Positions 50,912 through 58,603 of a stretch of DNA of 64,000 nt are shown here, piece by piece. The stretch lies in assembly GCA_964501815.1 (NCBI GenBank), contig CAZCUR010000001.1:1-64000 (forward strand). Reading direction: 5' to 3'. The stretch comes from Geothermobacter sp964501815. Its GTDB lineage: Bacteria > Desulfobacterota > Desulfuromonadia > Desulfuromonadales > Geothermobacteraceae. The notes below the pieces were generated by a model. That model worked only from the letters and a program-made list of their open reading frames with translations, was not told the origin of the DNA and searched no databases. The translations under genes were made by a program, and so were the position numbers. Every line of letters starts with the position of its first letter. Position 1 is the stretch's first letter.

Positions 50912-51763
50912 ATGGCGGAAATCCTGCTCGCCCAAAGTGCCGGATTCTGTTTCGGTGTCAAACGTGCCACCAATATGGCCTTTGAAGCCGCGGACAGTGA
51001 GCCGTCCCTGGCGTCTCTCGGCCCCATTATTCATTCGCCCCAGCTGGTCCACCGGCTGGAGGAAAAGGGCGTGCGGGTGGTGGCCCATCCCGACGAGATT
51101 TCCGAACAGGCCGTTATCGTTCGCTCTCATGGGGTGACCTCCACGGAAATGGCGGCTCTTGCGGAAAAGAACGTCCGTGTTGTGGATGCGACCTGTCCCT
51201 TTGTCAAAAAGGCACAGGAATATGCCGCGACCCTGAGCGAGGAAGGCTATCATCTGATTGTCGTCGGCGAGGCGGAGCATCCCGAGGTTCAGGGGATCGT
51301 TTCTTACGCGGAAAAAGGCAGGGTGTCCGTGGTCGCCGAGGCCGGGCAGGTTGCCGCACTCGGCCGGTTTTCCCGGCTGGCCCTTGTCGCCCAGACGACC
51401 CAGTCCTTTGATAATTTCCGGCAGATTGTCGAGGCCTGCCTGCCGCTGGCCCGAGAACTGCGCGTATTCAATACCATTTGCAATGCGACATCCGTGCGGC
51501 AGAAGGAGGCACGGCAGATTGCCTCCCAGGTGGAACTGATGCTGGTGGTGGGCGGTTACAACAGTGCCAATACCACCCGGCTGGCGCAGATCTGCAAAGA
51601 CATCCAGCCCCGTACCTACCACGTGGAGACCGCCGAGGACCTGGACCCTGCCTGGTTTCAGGGGGTCGAGCGGATCGGCATTACCGCCGGCGCTTCGACT
51701 CCGGACTGGCTGATCGAGCAGGTCGTCGATCGGGTTACTTCCCTCACCGGTGGGGCCGGATAG
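50912..51763 (+). CDS. ispH: 4-hydroxy-3-methylbut-2-enyl diphosphate reductase
   Basis: Last MEP-pathway step, giving IPP and DMAPP; carries an Fe-S cluster bound by three conserved Cys. These are in SAGFCFGVKRA (about residue 13), DATCPFVKK (about 95) and NTICNATSVRQ (about 190). RSHGV and the AEHPEV histidine site are also present. 283 residues, full length. It begins six bases after cmk. Dxr for the same pathway is at 11.5 kb. Confidence 0.97.
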   Translation: MAEILLAQSAGFCFGVKRATNMAFEAADSEPSLASLGPIIHSPQLVHRLEEKGVRVVAHPDEISEQAVIVRSHGVTSTEMAALAEKNVRVVDATCPFVKKAQEYAATLSEEGYHLIVVGEAEHPEVQGIVSYAEKGRVSVVAEAGQVAALGRFSRLALVAQTTQSFDNFRQIVEACLPLARELRVFNTICNATSVRQKEARQIASQVELMLVVGGYNSANTTRLAQICKDIQPRTYHVETAEDLDPAWFQGVERIGITAGASTPDWLIEQVVDRVTSLTGGAG

Positions 51764-51826
51764 CCCTCCTTCGTTTTTTCTTTGTGCTTCCCGAAAATTC
51801 TGTCTGCCACACCCGGACAAATCTAT

Positions 51827-51855
51827 TTGTCTTTTGCCGGGTGCTGTGCTAATTT
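51827..51855 (+). promoter_or_regulatory. Extended -10 promoter for rpsA
   Basis: TTGTCT (51827-51832), a 17-base spacer and TAATTT (51850-51855) preceded by an extended TGC. Start near 51862, leader about 70 bases. Confidence 0.65.
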
Positions 51856-51930
51856 CTCGATTTCCGGGTGGGGAAGCGTCTCCAGCCGGGCTGCCAGCCG
51901 GCAGAAAATTTCCAGGGGGTAATTGGGTTA

Positions 51931-53679
51931 ATGGTGGACAACAACGAACTGAGTAACCAAAAAGACGAACTGCTTGAAAACGAAGAGGTCGAAGAGACCG
52001 AAGAGATGGAGGATTTTGCCCAGCTCTTCGAAGAGAGCCTCAAGGACAAGGAGATCCGGCGCGGCAATGTCGTGCAGGGGACCGTCGTCCAGGTCAATTC
52101 CGATTCTGTCATCGTCGATGTCGGCGGCAAGTCGGAGGGCGTCATCAGCGCCAGCGAATTTGCCGGTGAAGACGGTGAGATCAATATCAAGGTCGGTGAC
52201 ACTTTCGATGTCATGATCGAAAGCACCGAAAATGATTCCGGTCTGATCAGCCTGTCCAAGGAAAAAGCCGATCGCCAGAAAGTCTGGGCCACGCTGGAAG
52301 AGGGCGCTGTCGTCGAAGGCAAGATTGTTTCGCGCATCAAGGGCGGCCTGACTGTCGATATCGGCGTGCACGCCTTTTTGCCTGGCTCCCAGGTCGATCT
52401 GCGTCCCGTGCGCAACCTCGACAAGCTGATCGGGGAAAGCTACCAGTTCAAGATCATCAAGCTTAACAAGCGCCGTGGCAACATTGTTTTGTCCCGCCGC
52501 GTTCTCCTCGAAGAGGAGCGTGCCAGCCAGAGAGAAGTCACTCTCAAGGAACTGGAAGAGGGCAAGGTCATGGAAGGTGTGGTCAAGAATCTGACCGACT
52601 ACGGTGCCTTTATCGACCTCGGCGGTATCGACGGCCTGCTGCATATCACGGATATGAGCTGGGGGCGCGTCAATCATCCTTCCGACATCCTGGCGGTGGG
52701 TGACAAAATCAATGTCAAGGTTCTCAAGTACGACCAGGAAAAGGAGCGTGTCTCTCTGGGGCTGAAGCAGATTACACCGGACCCCTGGCTGGCCGTTGCC
52801 GACAAGTACGCCATTGGTGCCAAGGTCAAGGGCAAGGTTGTCAGCCTGACCGACTACGGCGCCTTTGTCGAGCTCGAAGAGGGGGTCGAAGGTCTGATCC
52901 ATGTCTCGGAAATGAGCTGGACCAAACGCATCAAGCATCCCAACAAGATTCTCAATATCGGCGACGAGGTCGAGTCGGTGGTGCTTGCGGTCGATACCGA
53001 GAATCGGCGTATCTCTCTTGGTCTGAAACAGGTTGAGCCCAACCCCTGGGATGTCGTCGGAGAAAAATTCCCTGCCGGCACCATTATCGAAGGTCAGGTC
53101 AAGAATATCACCGATTTCGGCATTTTCGTCGGCGTCGACGAAGGCATCGACGGTCTGGTGCATATTTCCGACCTGTCGTGGACCAAGAGGGTCAAACATC
53201 CCTCCGAGCTTTACAAGAAAGGTGACCTGGTCAAGGCGGTGGTGCTCAATATCGATCGTGAAAACGAGCGCTTTTCACTTGGTATCAAACAGCTTGTTCC
53301 CGATCCCTGGACCGAGATTCCCCGTCGTTATGCCCGTGGCACCATCGTCAAGGGCAAAGTGACCTCGGTCACCGATTTCGGTATCTTCCTGGAGCTCGAA
53401 GAAGGGATCGAAGGTTTGATCCACGTCTCCGAAATCAGCCATGAGAAGGTCGATTCGCCCAAGAGCGTGGCTCAGGTGGGAGATGAGCTGGAGGCCTGCG
53501 TCCTCAACGTTGACACCGAGGATCGCAAGATTGCCCTGTCCATCCGCCAGCTGGATGAGCAGAAACAGAAGGCCGAGATCAATGAAATGATCGGAGCCCA
53601 GAAAAACGCCACCACAACCCTGGGCGATCTGCTGCAGGGTGCCCTGGGCAAGAACAGTCAGGAAAACGGCGAAGACTGA
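51931..53679 (+). CDS. rpsA: 30S ribosomal protein S1
   Basis: RNA-binding protein that brings mRNA to the ribosome. The 582 residues have an acidic, Glu-rich N-terminal extension (about 1-45) followed by six S1 OB-fold repeats (about 50-120, 135-205, 220-290, 305-375, 390-465, 475-550). In the last four, the recurrent TDYGAF or TDFGIF strand precedes GL(I/V)HIS or HVSE. ATG 51931 is chosen over an unsupported upstream extension; AGGGGGT lies about 11 bases before it. It has its own promoter and terminator. Confidence 0.97.
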   Translation: MVDNNELSNQKDELLENEEVEETEEMEDFAQLFEESLKDKEIRRGNVVQGTVVQVNSDSVIVDVGGKSEGVISASEFAGEDGEINIKVGDTFDVMIESTENDSGLISLSKEKADRQKVWATLEEGAVVEGKIVSRIKGGLTVDIGVHAFLPGSQVDLRPVRNLDKLIGESYQFKIIKLNKRRGNIVLSRRVLLEEERASQREVTLKELEEGKVMEGVVKNLTDYGAFIDLGGIDGLLHITDMSWGRVNHPSDILAVGDKINVKVLKYDQEKERVSLGLKQITPDPWLAVADKYAIGAKVKGKVVSLTDYGAFVELEEGVEGLIHVSEMSWTKRIKHPNKILNIGDEVESVVLAVDTENRRISLGLKQVEPNPWDVVGEKFPAGTIIEGQVKNITDFGIFVGVDEGIDGLVHISDLSWTKRVKHPSELYKKGDLVKAVVLNIDRENERFSLGIKQLVPDPWTEIPRRYARGTIVKGKVTSVTDFGIFLELEEGIEGLIHVSEISHEKVDSPKSVAQVGDELEACVLNVDTEDRKIALSIRQLDEQKQKAEINEMIGAQKNATTTLGDLLQGALGKNSQENGED

Positions 53680-53687
53680 ACCTGAAT

Positions 53688-53734
53688 CAGAAGGGACCGG
53701 TCCCTGCACAGGGCCGGTCCCTTCTGTCATTTTT
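53688..53734 (+). terminator. Intrinsic terminator after rpsA
   Basis: A perfect 13-bp outer stem (53688-53700 with 53714-53726) with a further CCCT/AGGG inner helix, followed by TCATTTTT. It begins eight bases after the rpsA stop. Confidence 0.9.
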
Positions 53735-53794
53735 GCGGCCTTGATTGGCCGGGCAATCCGCCGGGGCTGACCGAGGCCGGATCAGGGAGCCACA

Positions 53795-54682
53795 ATGAGA
53801 AAACACCCCTTCCTAATGGCCCTGTTCCTGGTCGGTTGCGTCTTTGTCCTGTTTTTTGTTTCCGTCCTGGTGCTGGCGCTGGTCTTCGGTCGTCCGACGG
53901 CCTTTCCCGTTGGCGAGAAGGTTGCGGTGGTCGAAATCCAGGGGGTTATCAACTCCTCGCGTGAGTTGATGGAACAGCTCGTGGATGACCGCGAAGATCC
54001 GACGGTCAAGGCGGTGGTGCTGCGTATCAACTCACCCGGTGGGGCTGTCGGACCGGCCCAGGAAATTTACGAAGAAGTTAAAAAACTGGCCCGCGTCAAG
54101 CCGGTTGTGGTTTCCATGGGAACCGTCGCCGCGTCCGGCGGTTATTACGTTGCCGTGCCTGCAAGGCGCATTCTCGCCAATCCCGGGACCCTGACCGGCA
54201 GTATCGGTGTGGTGATGCAATTTACCAACATCGAAGAGTTGCTGGCCAAAATCGGTCTGAAAAGCCGGGTGGTCAAAAGCGGTGCGCACAAGGACATGGG
54301 CTCGGCGACCCGGGAGATGACCGAAGAAGAGCGCGCCATTCTGCAGGAGTTGATTGATGACGTGCACCTGCAGTTTGTGACCGCCATTGCCGAAGGGCGC
54401 AAAATGGACCTGAAACGGGTCAAGGAGCTGGCGGACGGTCGCATTTACACGGGCCGTCAGGCTCTGAAAATCGGCCTGGTCGATGAACTGGGCAATCTGC
54501 AGGACGCCATTGCGCTGGCCGGCAAGATGGGGGGCATTCAGGGCAAGCCACAGGTTGTCTATCCTGAACGGGAGCGACCGGATTTTCTGCGCTACCTTTT
54601 TGAGGAGAGCAGGACGCGCCTGGGCGATGTCCTGTCCAGTCCGGAAATTCCGGGGCTGAAGTTTATCTGGAATGGGTTCTGA
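53795..54682 (+). CDS. sppA: Signal peptide peptidase SppA, short form
   Basis: Inner-membrane serine protease that degrades cleaved signal peptides. The 295 residues are the single-domain form. An N-terminal helix about 8-32 precedes RINSPGGAVGPAQEIY, the catalytic Ser region GTVAASGGYYVA (about 108-119), the oxyanion-side TGSIGVVMQ, and the catalytic Lys in KSGAHKDMGS (about 164-173). AGGGAG lies upstream of ATG 53795. It is followed after 13 bases by the IHF/HU gene. Confidence 0.95.
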   Translation: MRKHPFLMALFLVGCVFVLFFVSVLVLALVFGRPTAFPVGEKVAVVEIQGVINSSRELMEQLVDDREDPTVKAVVLRINSPGGAVGPAQEIYEEVKKLARVKPVVVSMGTVAASGGYYVAVPARRILANPGTLTGSIGVVMQFTNIEELLAKIGLKSRVVKSGAHKDMGSATREMTEEERAILQELIDDVHLQFVTAIAEGRKMDLKRVKELADGRIYTGRQALKIGLVDELGNLQDAIALAGKMGGIQGKPQVVYPERERPDFLRYLFEESRTRLGDVLSSPEIPGLKFIWNGF

Positions 54683-54695
54683 GCAGGAGGTAGGA

Positions 54696-54989
54696 ATGAC
54701 CAAGAGCGAATTGATTGAGAAATTGTCCTACACGGCCGGTGGTCTGAACAAAAGGGAAGCGGAAATGGTGGTCAACACCATTTTTGAATCCATTGGTACG
54801 GCGCTGGCCGAAGGGGACCGGGTGGAAATCCGTGGTTTCGGCTCTTTCAGCGTACGCGAGCGGGAGGCGCGCCTGGCCCGAAACCCCAAAAGTGGCGAAG
54901 TTGTCGCCATCCCCTCCAAGAAGACACCCTTTTTCAAAACCGGCAAGGAACTGAAAATCAGGGTGAACAACGGAGCTGGTACGGTGTGA
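54696..54989 (+). CDS. ihfB: IHF beta/HU-family DNA-bending protein
   Basis: A 97-residue nucleoid protein. MTKSELIEKL at the N-terminus, the signature GFGSFSVREREARLARNPKSGE with the intercalating-arm RNP, and a Val/Pro-rich C-terminus ending in KIRVNNG fit IHF-beta better than HU; the subunit name is inferred. AGGAGG lies five bases before ATG 54696. The sppA-ihfB order is common in proteobacteria. It ends at a terminator shared with the convergent 6S RNA gene. Confidence 0.85.
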   Translation: MTKSELIEKLSYTAGGLNKREAEMVVNTIFESIGTALAEGDRVEIRGFGSFSVREREARLARNPKSGEVVAIPSKKTPFFKTGKELKIRVNNGAGTV

Positions 54990-55012
54990 GCCGAAACAGG
55001 AGGACATGTGAC

Positions 55013-55047
55013 AAAAGGCCCCGGAAGATTGTCGGGGCCTTTTGTTT
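55013..55047. terminator. Bidirectional terminator between ihfB and the 6S RNA gene
   Basis: An 11-bp AAAAGGCCCCG/CGGGGCCTTTT stem (55013-55023 with 55033-55043), a nine-base loop and GTTT. The symmetric A/T runs let it end sppA-ihfB on plus and ssrS on minus. Confidence 0.85.
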
Positions 55048-55049
55048 GC

Positions 55050-55237
55050 GGTTTGTCCGGGATGCCGGCTGCGCCTGAGGCATGATCCCTGTTACGGACC
55101 GAGAATCCTCTGCACCGCGCCCTGCTTCAGGCTTCCCGCCTGACATGCGGGCTTGCTCACCACAGGGCGACAGGGGCAAAATCAAACCGACTGTTGGTCA
55201 TGCCGCCGGCCTGCGTACCGTGCATCCCAGAACCACC
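55050..55237 (-). ncRNA. ssrS: 6S RNA
   Basis: About 188 nt, the size of E. coli 6S (184). 6S RNA mimics an open promoter and sequesters the housekeeping RNA polymerase holoenzyme. On the minus strand, GGTGAGCAAG, then a CCCGC/GCGGG hairpin, then AAGCCTGAAG closely matches the E. coli 3' bubble (GGUGAGCAUG, CUCGG/CCGAG hairpin, AAGCCUUAAA). A 10-bp closing stem pairs 55222-55231 with 55056-55065. GGCATGA (55199-55205) pairs with TCATGCC (55079-55085), and GCCCTG with CAGGGC close the inner region. It has its own promoter and terminator. Ends are approximate. Confidence 0.8.
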
Positions 55238-55249
55238 AATTTTGCTATC

Positions 55250-55277
55250 AGGCTAGCATAGTCTTGCCCGTTGTCAA
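55250..55277 (-). promoter_or_regulatory. Sigma70-type promoter for 6S RNA
   Basis: On the minus strand, a perfect TTGACA (55272-55277), a 16-base spacer and TAGCCT (55250-55255) with an extended TGC. The predicted start near 55243 agrees with the 5' side of the closing stem. It overlaps a plus-strand promoter candidate for the next gene. Confidence 0.6.
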
Positions 55278-55292
55278 TTGACGAGGTCTAAC
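55264..55292 (+). promoter_or_regulatory. Possible promoter for the pseudouridine synthase-lgt genes
   Basis: TTGCCC (55264-55269), a 17-base spacer and TCTAAC (55287-55292). Weak -10. It lies across the -35 region of the divergent 6S promoter, so the two could compete. Confidence 0.35.
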
Positions 55293-55318
55293 ACTGCAAC
55301 TGAAAGTCGGGTGCCGGC

Positions 55319-56320
55319 ATGACTCTTTTCCCAAAACGCCACCTGCATCTGGTCGTTGAGGAGCAATATGCCGGTCTGAGACTCGACCGCTACCTGGCCG
55401 AAGTCTGCACCGATATCGGCCGGCAGAGCTGGAAGAAGATTGTGGCGGTCGGCGGTGTTCATCTGGATGGCCGGCGTTGGAGCCGTTGTTCAACCCCGTT
55501 GCGGCCTGGCTGTCGCGTTGATGTCTATATCGATGGTCGCCCCCTGGAACCCTGGCTGCCGGACGACGAGCAGGTTCTTTACCGCGATCGCTGGTTGCTG
55601 GCCCTGAACAAGCCCAGAGGGATCGACTGCCAGCCGACCCCGTCACGTTTTCAGGGGACCGTCTACCAGGGGGTGCTGGATTTCCTTGGCCGCCGCGACC
55701 GTCGCCAGGGGCGCAAACCGGACATTGGCATGGTGCAGCGCCTTGACAGGGATACCAGCGGGGTTATGGTCTTTTCCATTCATCCTCAGGCCCATCCAGC
55801 TTTGACGCGGCAATTTTCCGGACACCTGGTGCGCAAGTTTTACCTCGCCCTGGTTCAGGGCGCGCCCCCCAACAGGGCCGGAACCATCCGTTCGCATCTT
55901 TCCCGAATTCGCGCCACCAACCTGGTACGTTCCGTCGACAAGGGCGGAAAAGAGGCGATAACCCGTTTTCGGCTGCTTGGCCAGGGGCTGGGCCTGAGTC
56001 TGGTTCTGGCTGAACCGGTTACGGGACGTTCTCATCAGATCCGCGCCCATTTTGCCGAAGCCGGAATGCCCCTGCTGGGGGATGTCGCCTATGGAGGTCC
56101 GGAGATTGAGGGGGAACTGCGGGGCAGGGGACATTGGCTGCATGCCTGGCAGCTGCTTCTTCACCACCCTGTCAGCGGCACCCCTCTTCGTCTGGTGGCC
56201 GGTTTGCCGGAGGAATGGCAGGCTGTGATGGCCGATGGCGGGCTCTGTTTGCCGGCTGACATGTTTCCGGAGCGACTGTTAGGCTGTGATGACCTTCATT
56301 GTCTGGACAAGGAGTGCTGA
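55319..56320 (+). CDS. RluA-family RNA pseudouridine synthase
   Basis: 333 residues. An N-terminal S4-like RNA-binding domain (about 18-75; LRLDRYLAEV, then VHLDGR) is followed by the RluA catalytic domain with LALNKPRGI and the catalytic Asp motif QRLDRDTSGVMVF near residue 145. EPVTGRSHQIRAHF and GDVAYGG are the usual downstream motifs. RluD-like (23S rRNA) and RluC-like targets cannot be told apart by eye. ATG 55319 has no clear ribosome site. It overlaps lgt by one base. Confidence 0.9.
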   Translation: MTLFPKRHLHLVVEEQYAGLRLDRYLAEVCTDIGRQSWKKIVAVGGVHLDGRRWSRCSTPLRPGCRVDVYIDGRPLEPWLPDDEQVLYRDRWLLALNKPRGIDCQPTPSRFQGTVYQGVLDFLGRRDRRQGRKPDIGMVQRLDRDTSGVMVFSIHPQAHPALTRQFSGHLVRKFYLALVQGAPPNRAGTIRSHLSRIRATNLVRSVDKGGKEAITRFRLLGQGLGLSLVLAEPVTGRSHQIRAHFAEAGMPLLGDVAYGGPEIEGELRGRGHWLHAWQLLLHHPVSGTPLRLVAGLPEEWQAVMADGGLCLPADMFPERLLGCDDLHCLDKEC

Positions 56321-57105
56321 TGCTGCAGTATCCCGAGATTGACCCTGTCATCTTTCGTATCGGACCTTTGGCGGTCCGTTGGTATGGACTGATGTATCTG
56401 GCCGGATTCGCCGCCGCCTGGGGCCTGATCCGGTTTCTTGCCAGGCGTCGCAATCTGGCCCTGAGTCGGGATGACCTTTCGGATTTGCTTTTTTATGCCG
56501 TCATCGGGGTCATTCTTGGCGGCCGGTTGGGCTATGTCGTCTTTTACAATCCTGCGTATTTCCTGGCCCATCCACTTGAGATCCCCGCGGTTTGGCAGGG
56601 GGGGATGAGCTTTCACGGCGGGCTTGTCGGGGTGGTGACCGCCAGCCTGATCTTTTGCCGGCGGCGCAAGGTTCCGGTTCTTGCCCTGGGGGATGTGGTC
56701 GCCAACAGCGCCGCCATAGGGCTGGGGCTTGGCAGGTTGGGGAATTTTATCAACGGTGAGCTGTGGGGCCGCGTCACGGATGTGCCCTGGGGCATGGTTT
56801 TCCCCCAGGCGGGCCTGCTGCCCCGGCACCCGAGCCAGATCTACGAGTTTTTTCTCGAAGGGGTGGTGCTGTTTTGTCTGCTGTTTTGGCTCAATTTGCG
56901 CACCACCACAAAAGGCATACCGCTTTTCGCCTTTTTCGCCTGTTATGGCCTGTTCCGGTTTTTGGTTGAGTTCGTTCGGGAACCCGACCCGCAACTCGGT
57001 TTTCTGTGGTTGGGGGCCACCATGGGTCAGCTCCTGTCGTTGCCAATGATTTTGCTGGGTGTCACAGGTCTTTTCTGGGTGCTGCGCCATGGGGGGGAGC
57101 GATGA
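56320..57105 (+). CDS. lgt: Prolipoprotein diacylglyceryl transferase
   Basis: Adds diacylglycerol to the lipobox Cys of prolipoproteins at the inner membrane. The 261 residues and about seven helices are typical. RWYGLMYLAGF at the start, the GGRLGYVVFYN segment, the catalytic-His motif GGMSFHGGLVG, and the family signature GRLGNFINGELWGR (about 140-153) are intact. ATG 56320 overlaps the preceding stop (TGATG), and AAGGAG is five bases upstream. Substrates in this window include the beta-helix and TPR lipoproteins. Confidence 0.97.
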   Translation: MLQYPEIDPVIFRIGPLAVRWYGLMYLAGFAAAWGLIRFLARRRNLALSRDDLSDLLFYAVIGVILGGRLGYVVFYNPAYFLAHPLEIPAVWQGGMSFHGGLVGVVTASLIFCRRRKVPVLALGDVVANSAAIGLGLGRLGNFINGELWGRVTDVPWGMVFPQAGLLPRHPSQIYEFFLEGVVLFCLLFWLNLRTTTKGIPLFAFFACYGLFRFLVEFVREPDPQLGFLWLGATMGQLLSLPMILLGVTGLFWVLRHGGER

Positions 57106-57734
57106 ACATCAAGGGGGTCGTGTTTGACTGCGACGGAGTTCTGTTTGAGAGTCGCAGGGCCAATCTGGCTTATTACAATGCCATTCTGGCGCGATTCGGT
57201 CTGCCTCCCGTTACCGAGGAGCAGACAGAGCGGGCGCATTTGTGTCATACGGCTGACAGCCGTACGGTTTTGACGACCTTGCTAAAGCCTGATCTCGTTG
57301 AGCAGGGGCTGGCAATGGCTGCCGAACTGGACTACCGGCAGTTTCTCCCCTACATGGAGCCTGAACCGGGTATGGCCGAGGGACTGCGTCGGTTGCGGGC
57401 TTCCTGGCCCCTTGCTGTCGCCACCAACCGTGGCGGCAGCATGGGCGCCATCCTGGAGCATTTCCAATTGGCGGACTGTTTCTGTGCGGTGGTTACAAGC
57501 AGGGATGTAGAGCGTCCGAAACCGGCTCCTGACATGCTGGTCAAAGCCGCGGAGCAGTTGGGGCTGCACCCCCAGGAGCTGGTTTTTGTCGGCGATTCGG
57601 AACTTGATCGGCGTGCCGCCGAAGCCGCCGGAACCCGATTTGTCGCCTACGGCAACCATGTCAGCGCCCGTTGGCGTGTTGCGTCCCATGCCCAGCTTGG
57701 CGTGCTTCTGGAGCGCTTCAGGTCAGCTTCTTGA
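57102..57734 (+). CDS. HAD-superfamily phosphatase (phosphoglycolate-phosphatase-like)
   Basis: A 210-residue HAD hydrolase with an inserted helical cap. Motif I is VVFDCDGVLFES, motif II VATNRG, motif III Lys in RPKPAPDML, and motif IV FVGDSELDRRAAEAAG. These support phosphomonoesterase activity; the substrate is not predictable, with Gph-like and beta-phosphoglucomutase-like roles both possible. ATG overlaps the lgt stop (ATGA). Its last 17 bases overlap the convergent kinase gene on the minus strand. Confidence 0.9.
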   Translation: MNIKGVVFDCDGVLFESRRANLAYYNAILARFGLPPVTEEQTERAHLCHTADSRTVLTTLLKPDLVEQGLAMAAELDYRQFLPYMEPEPGMAEGLRRLRASWPLAVATNRGGSMGAILEHFQLADCFCAVVTSRDVERPKPAPDMLVKAAEQLGLHPQELVFVGDSELDRRAAEAAGTRFVAYGNHVSARWRVASHAQLGVLLERFRSAS

Positions 57735-58137
57735 CCATCTCCAGGACGTGTCCCGAATCGATTTGGCGGTATTCGACGCTGTCCATCAAGGATCGGATGA
57801 TATAGACTCCGCGACCGTGCTCGTCTAAAGAACGGAATTCGGGGCCTGAGCGCTCATCCAGGTCAAATCCTCTGCCCTGGTCGAAGACCCGGATGGTCAT
57901 TGTCCCCTGGTTGATGCTGATGGAGACGCGTATCTCTTTGTCCGGATCATCCTCGTTGGCGTGGCGGATGGCGTTGGTGATGGCTTCGGTCAGAACGAGG
58001 TTGATATGGTACCCCAGCTCTTCGCGGTCTCCGCGATAGCTTTTGAGGGTGTGGGCCACATCTTCACCGATTCTGCCGATAAGGTCGAGGTATCGGGTCT
58101 GATTGGGGACTCTGACGTCGATTTCGATCTTTTCCAT
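57718..58137 (-). CDS. RsbW-like anti-sigma/serine kinase (GHKL ATPase)
   Basis: A 139-residue single-domain GHKL ATPase of the RsbW/SpoIIAB type. It would phosphorylate the STAS antagonist and bind a target such as a sigma factor. The N box is LTEAITNAIRHAN (Glu, Asn and His spaced four apart), the G1 box DQGRGFD and the G2 box EHGRGVYII. ATG 58137 was chosen; a TTG at 58161 would add eight residues but starts inside a hairpin. It is the last gene of a four-gene minus-strand unit. No sigma factor gene follows. Confidence 0.9.
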   Translation of the reverse strand: MEKIEIDVRVPNQTRYLDLIGRIGEDVAHTLKSYRGDREELGYHINLVLTEAITNAIRHANEDDPDKEIRVSISINQGTMTIRVFDQGRGFDLDERSGPEFRSLDEHGRGVYIIRSLMDSVEYRQIDSGHVLEMVKKLT

Positions 58138-58147
58138 CCGCCCGGGT

Positions 58148-58172
58148 GACCGGAGGCGCAAGGCCTCCGGTC
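58148..58172 (-). promoter_or_regulatory. Hairpin in the rsbV-rsbW intergenic region
   Basis: A perfect 10-bp GC-rich stem (58148-58157 with 58163-58172) with a five-base loop, between the STAS stop and the kinase ATG. Without a T tract it more likely tunes the antagonist:kinase ratio, or translation of the kinase, than ends transcription. Confidence 0.45.
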
Positions 58173-58182
58173 GGTCATTTTG

Positions 58183-58521
58183 TCAACTGAAGCTTGCCAG
58201 GGCCTCATCCACGCTGGGGAAAATTTCAAAAACCCGATGCAGCCGGGTCAGTTCGAACATGGATTTGACCTGGGGCTGGAGATTGCAAAGTTTCAGGCTG
58301 CCGCTGCGGGCGCTGGCGTTCTTGAAACCCGAAACCAGTGCACCAAGCCCCGAGGAGTCGATGAAACGAACTTCTTCGAGATTGACGACCAGGTTGTTTT
58401 TCCCTTCCTCAAAGAGGTTGAGCATCTGGGTTTTCAGCTCTCCACTGTTGTGGGCATCCAGCCGCTCTTCCTTCACCGTCAGCAATACTGCCGTGTCTCT
58501 TTCCTCAACCTGAATAATCAT
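58183..58521 (-). CDS. RsbV-like STAS-domain anti-anti-sigma factor
   Basis: A 112-residue single STAS domain. It would bind the RsbW-like kinase when unphosphorylated and be inactivated by phosphorylation. The conserved acceptor Ser lies in VRFIDSSGLGALV (about 51-63), with the preceding Asp also kept. AAGGAG is well placed for ATG 58521. It lies between the PP2C fusion gene (its expected phosphatase) and the kinase gene, the rsb-type order. Confidence 0.92.
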   Translation of the reverse strand: MIIQVEERDTAVLLTVKEERLDAHNSGELKTQMLNLFEEGKNNLVVNLEEVRFIDSSGLGALVSGFKNASARSGSLKLCNLQPQVKSMFELTRLHRVFEIFPSVDEALASFS

Positions 58522-58603
58522 CTGGCTGACTCCTTGTTTTTTTGGTAGGCCCCATGCAGGGCGGGTTAAGCATAGCACAGATTTGTTGCGGTTCCCCCGT
58601 CTG

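Noticed and set aside
55000..55083. Short frame starting at GTG after AGGAGG downstream of ihfB
   Set aside because: It runs through a strong terminator hairpin and the 6S gene; a minimal ATG-TGA also sits right after the site. Chance Shine-Dalgarno match.
55125..55165. SRP (4.5S) RNA, because of the minus-strand GTCAGG...GGGAAG...AAGCAGG pattern
   Set aside because: The invariant domain IV arrangement (GGAA tetraloop with flanking symmetric loop) is not formed; the same bases fit 6S RNA with its closing stem far better.
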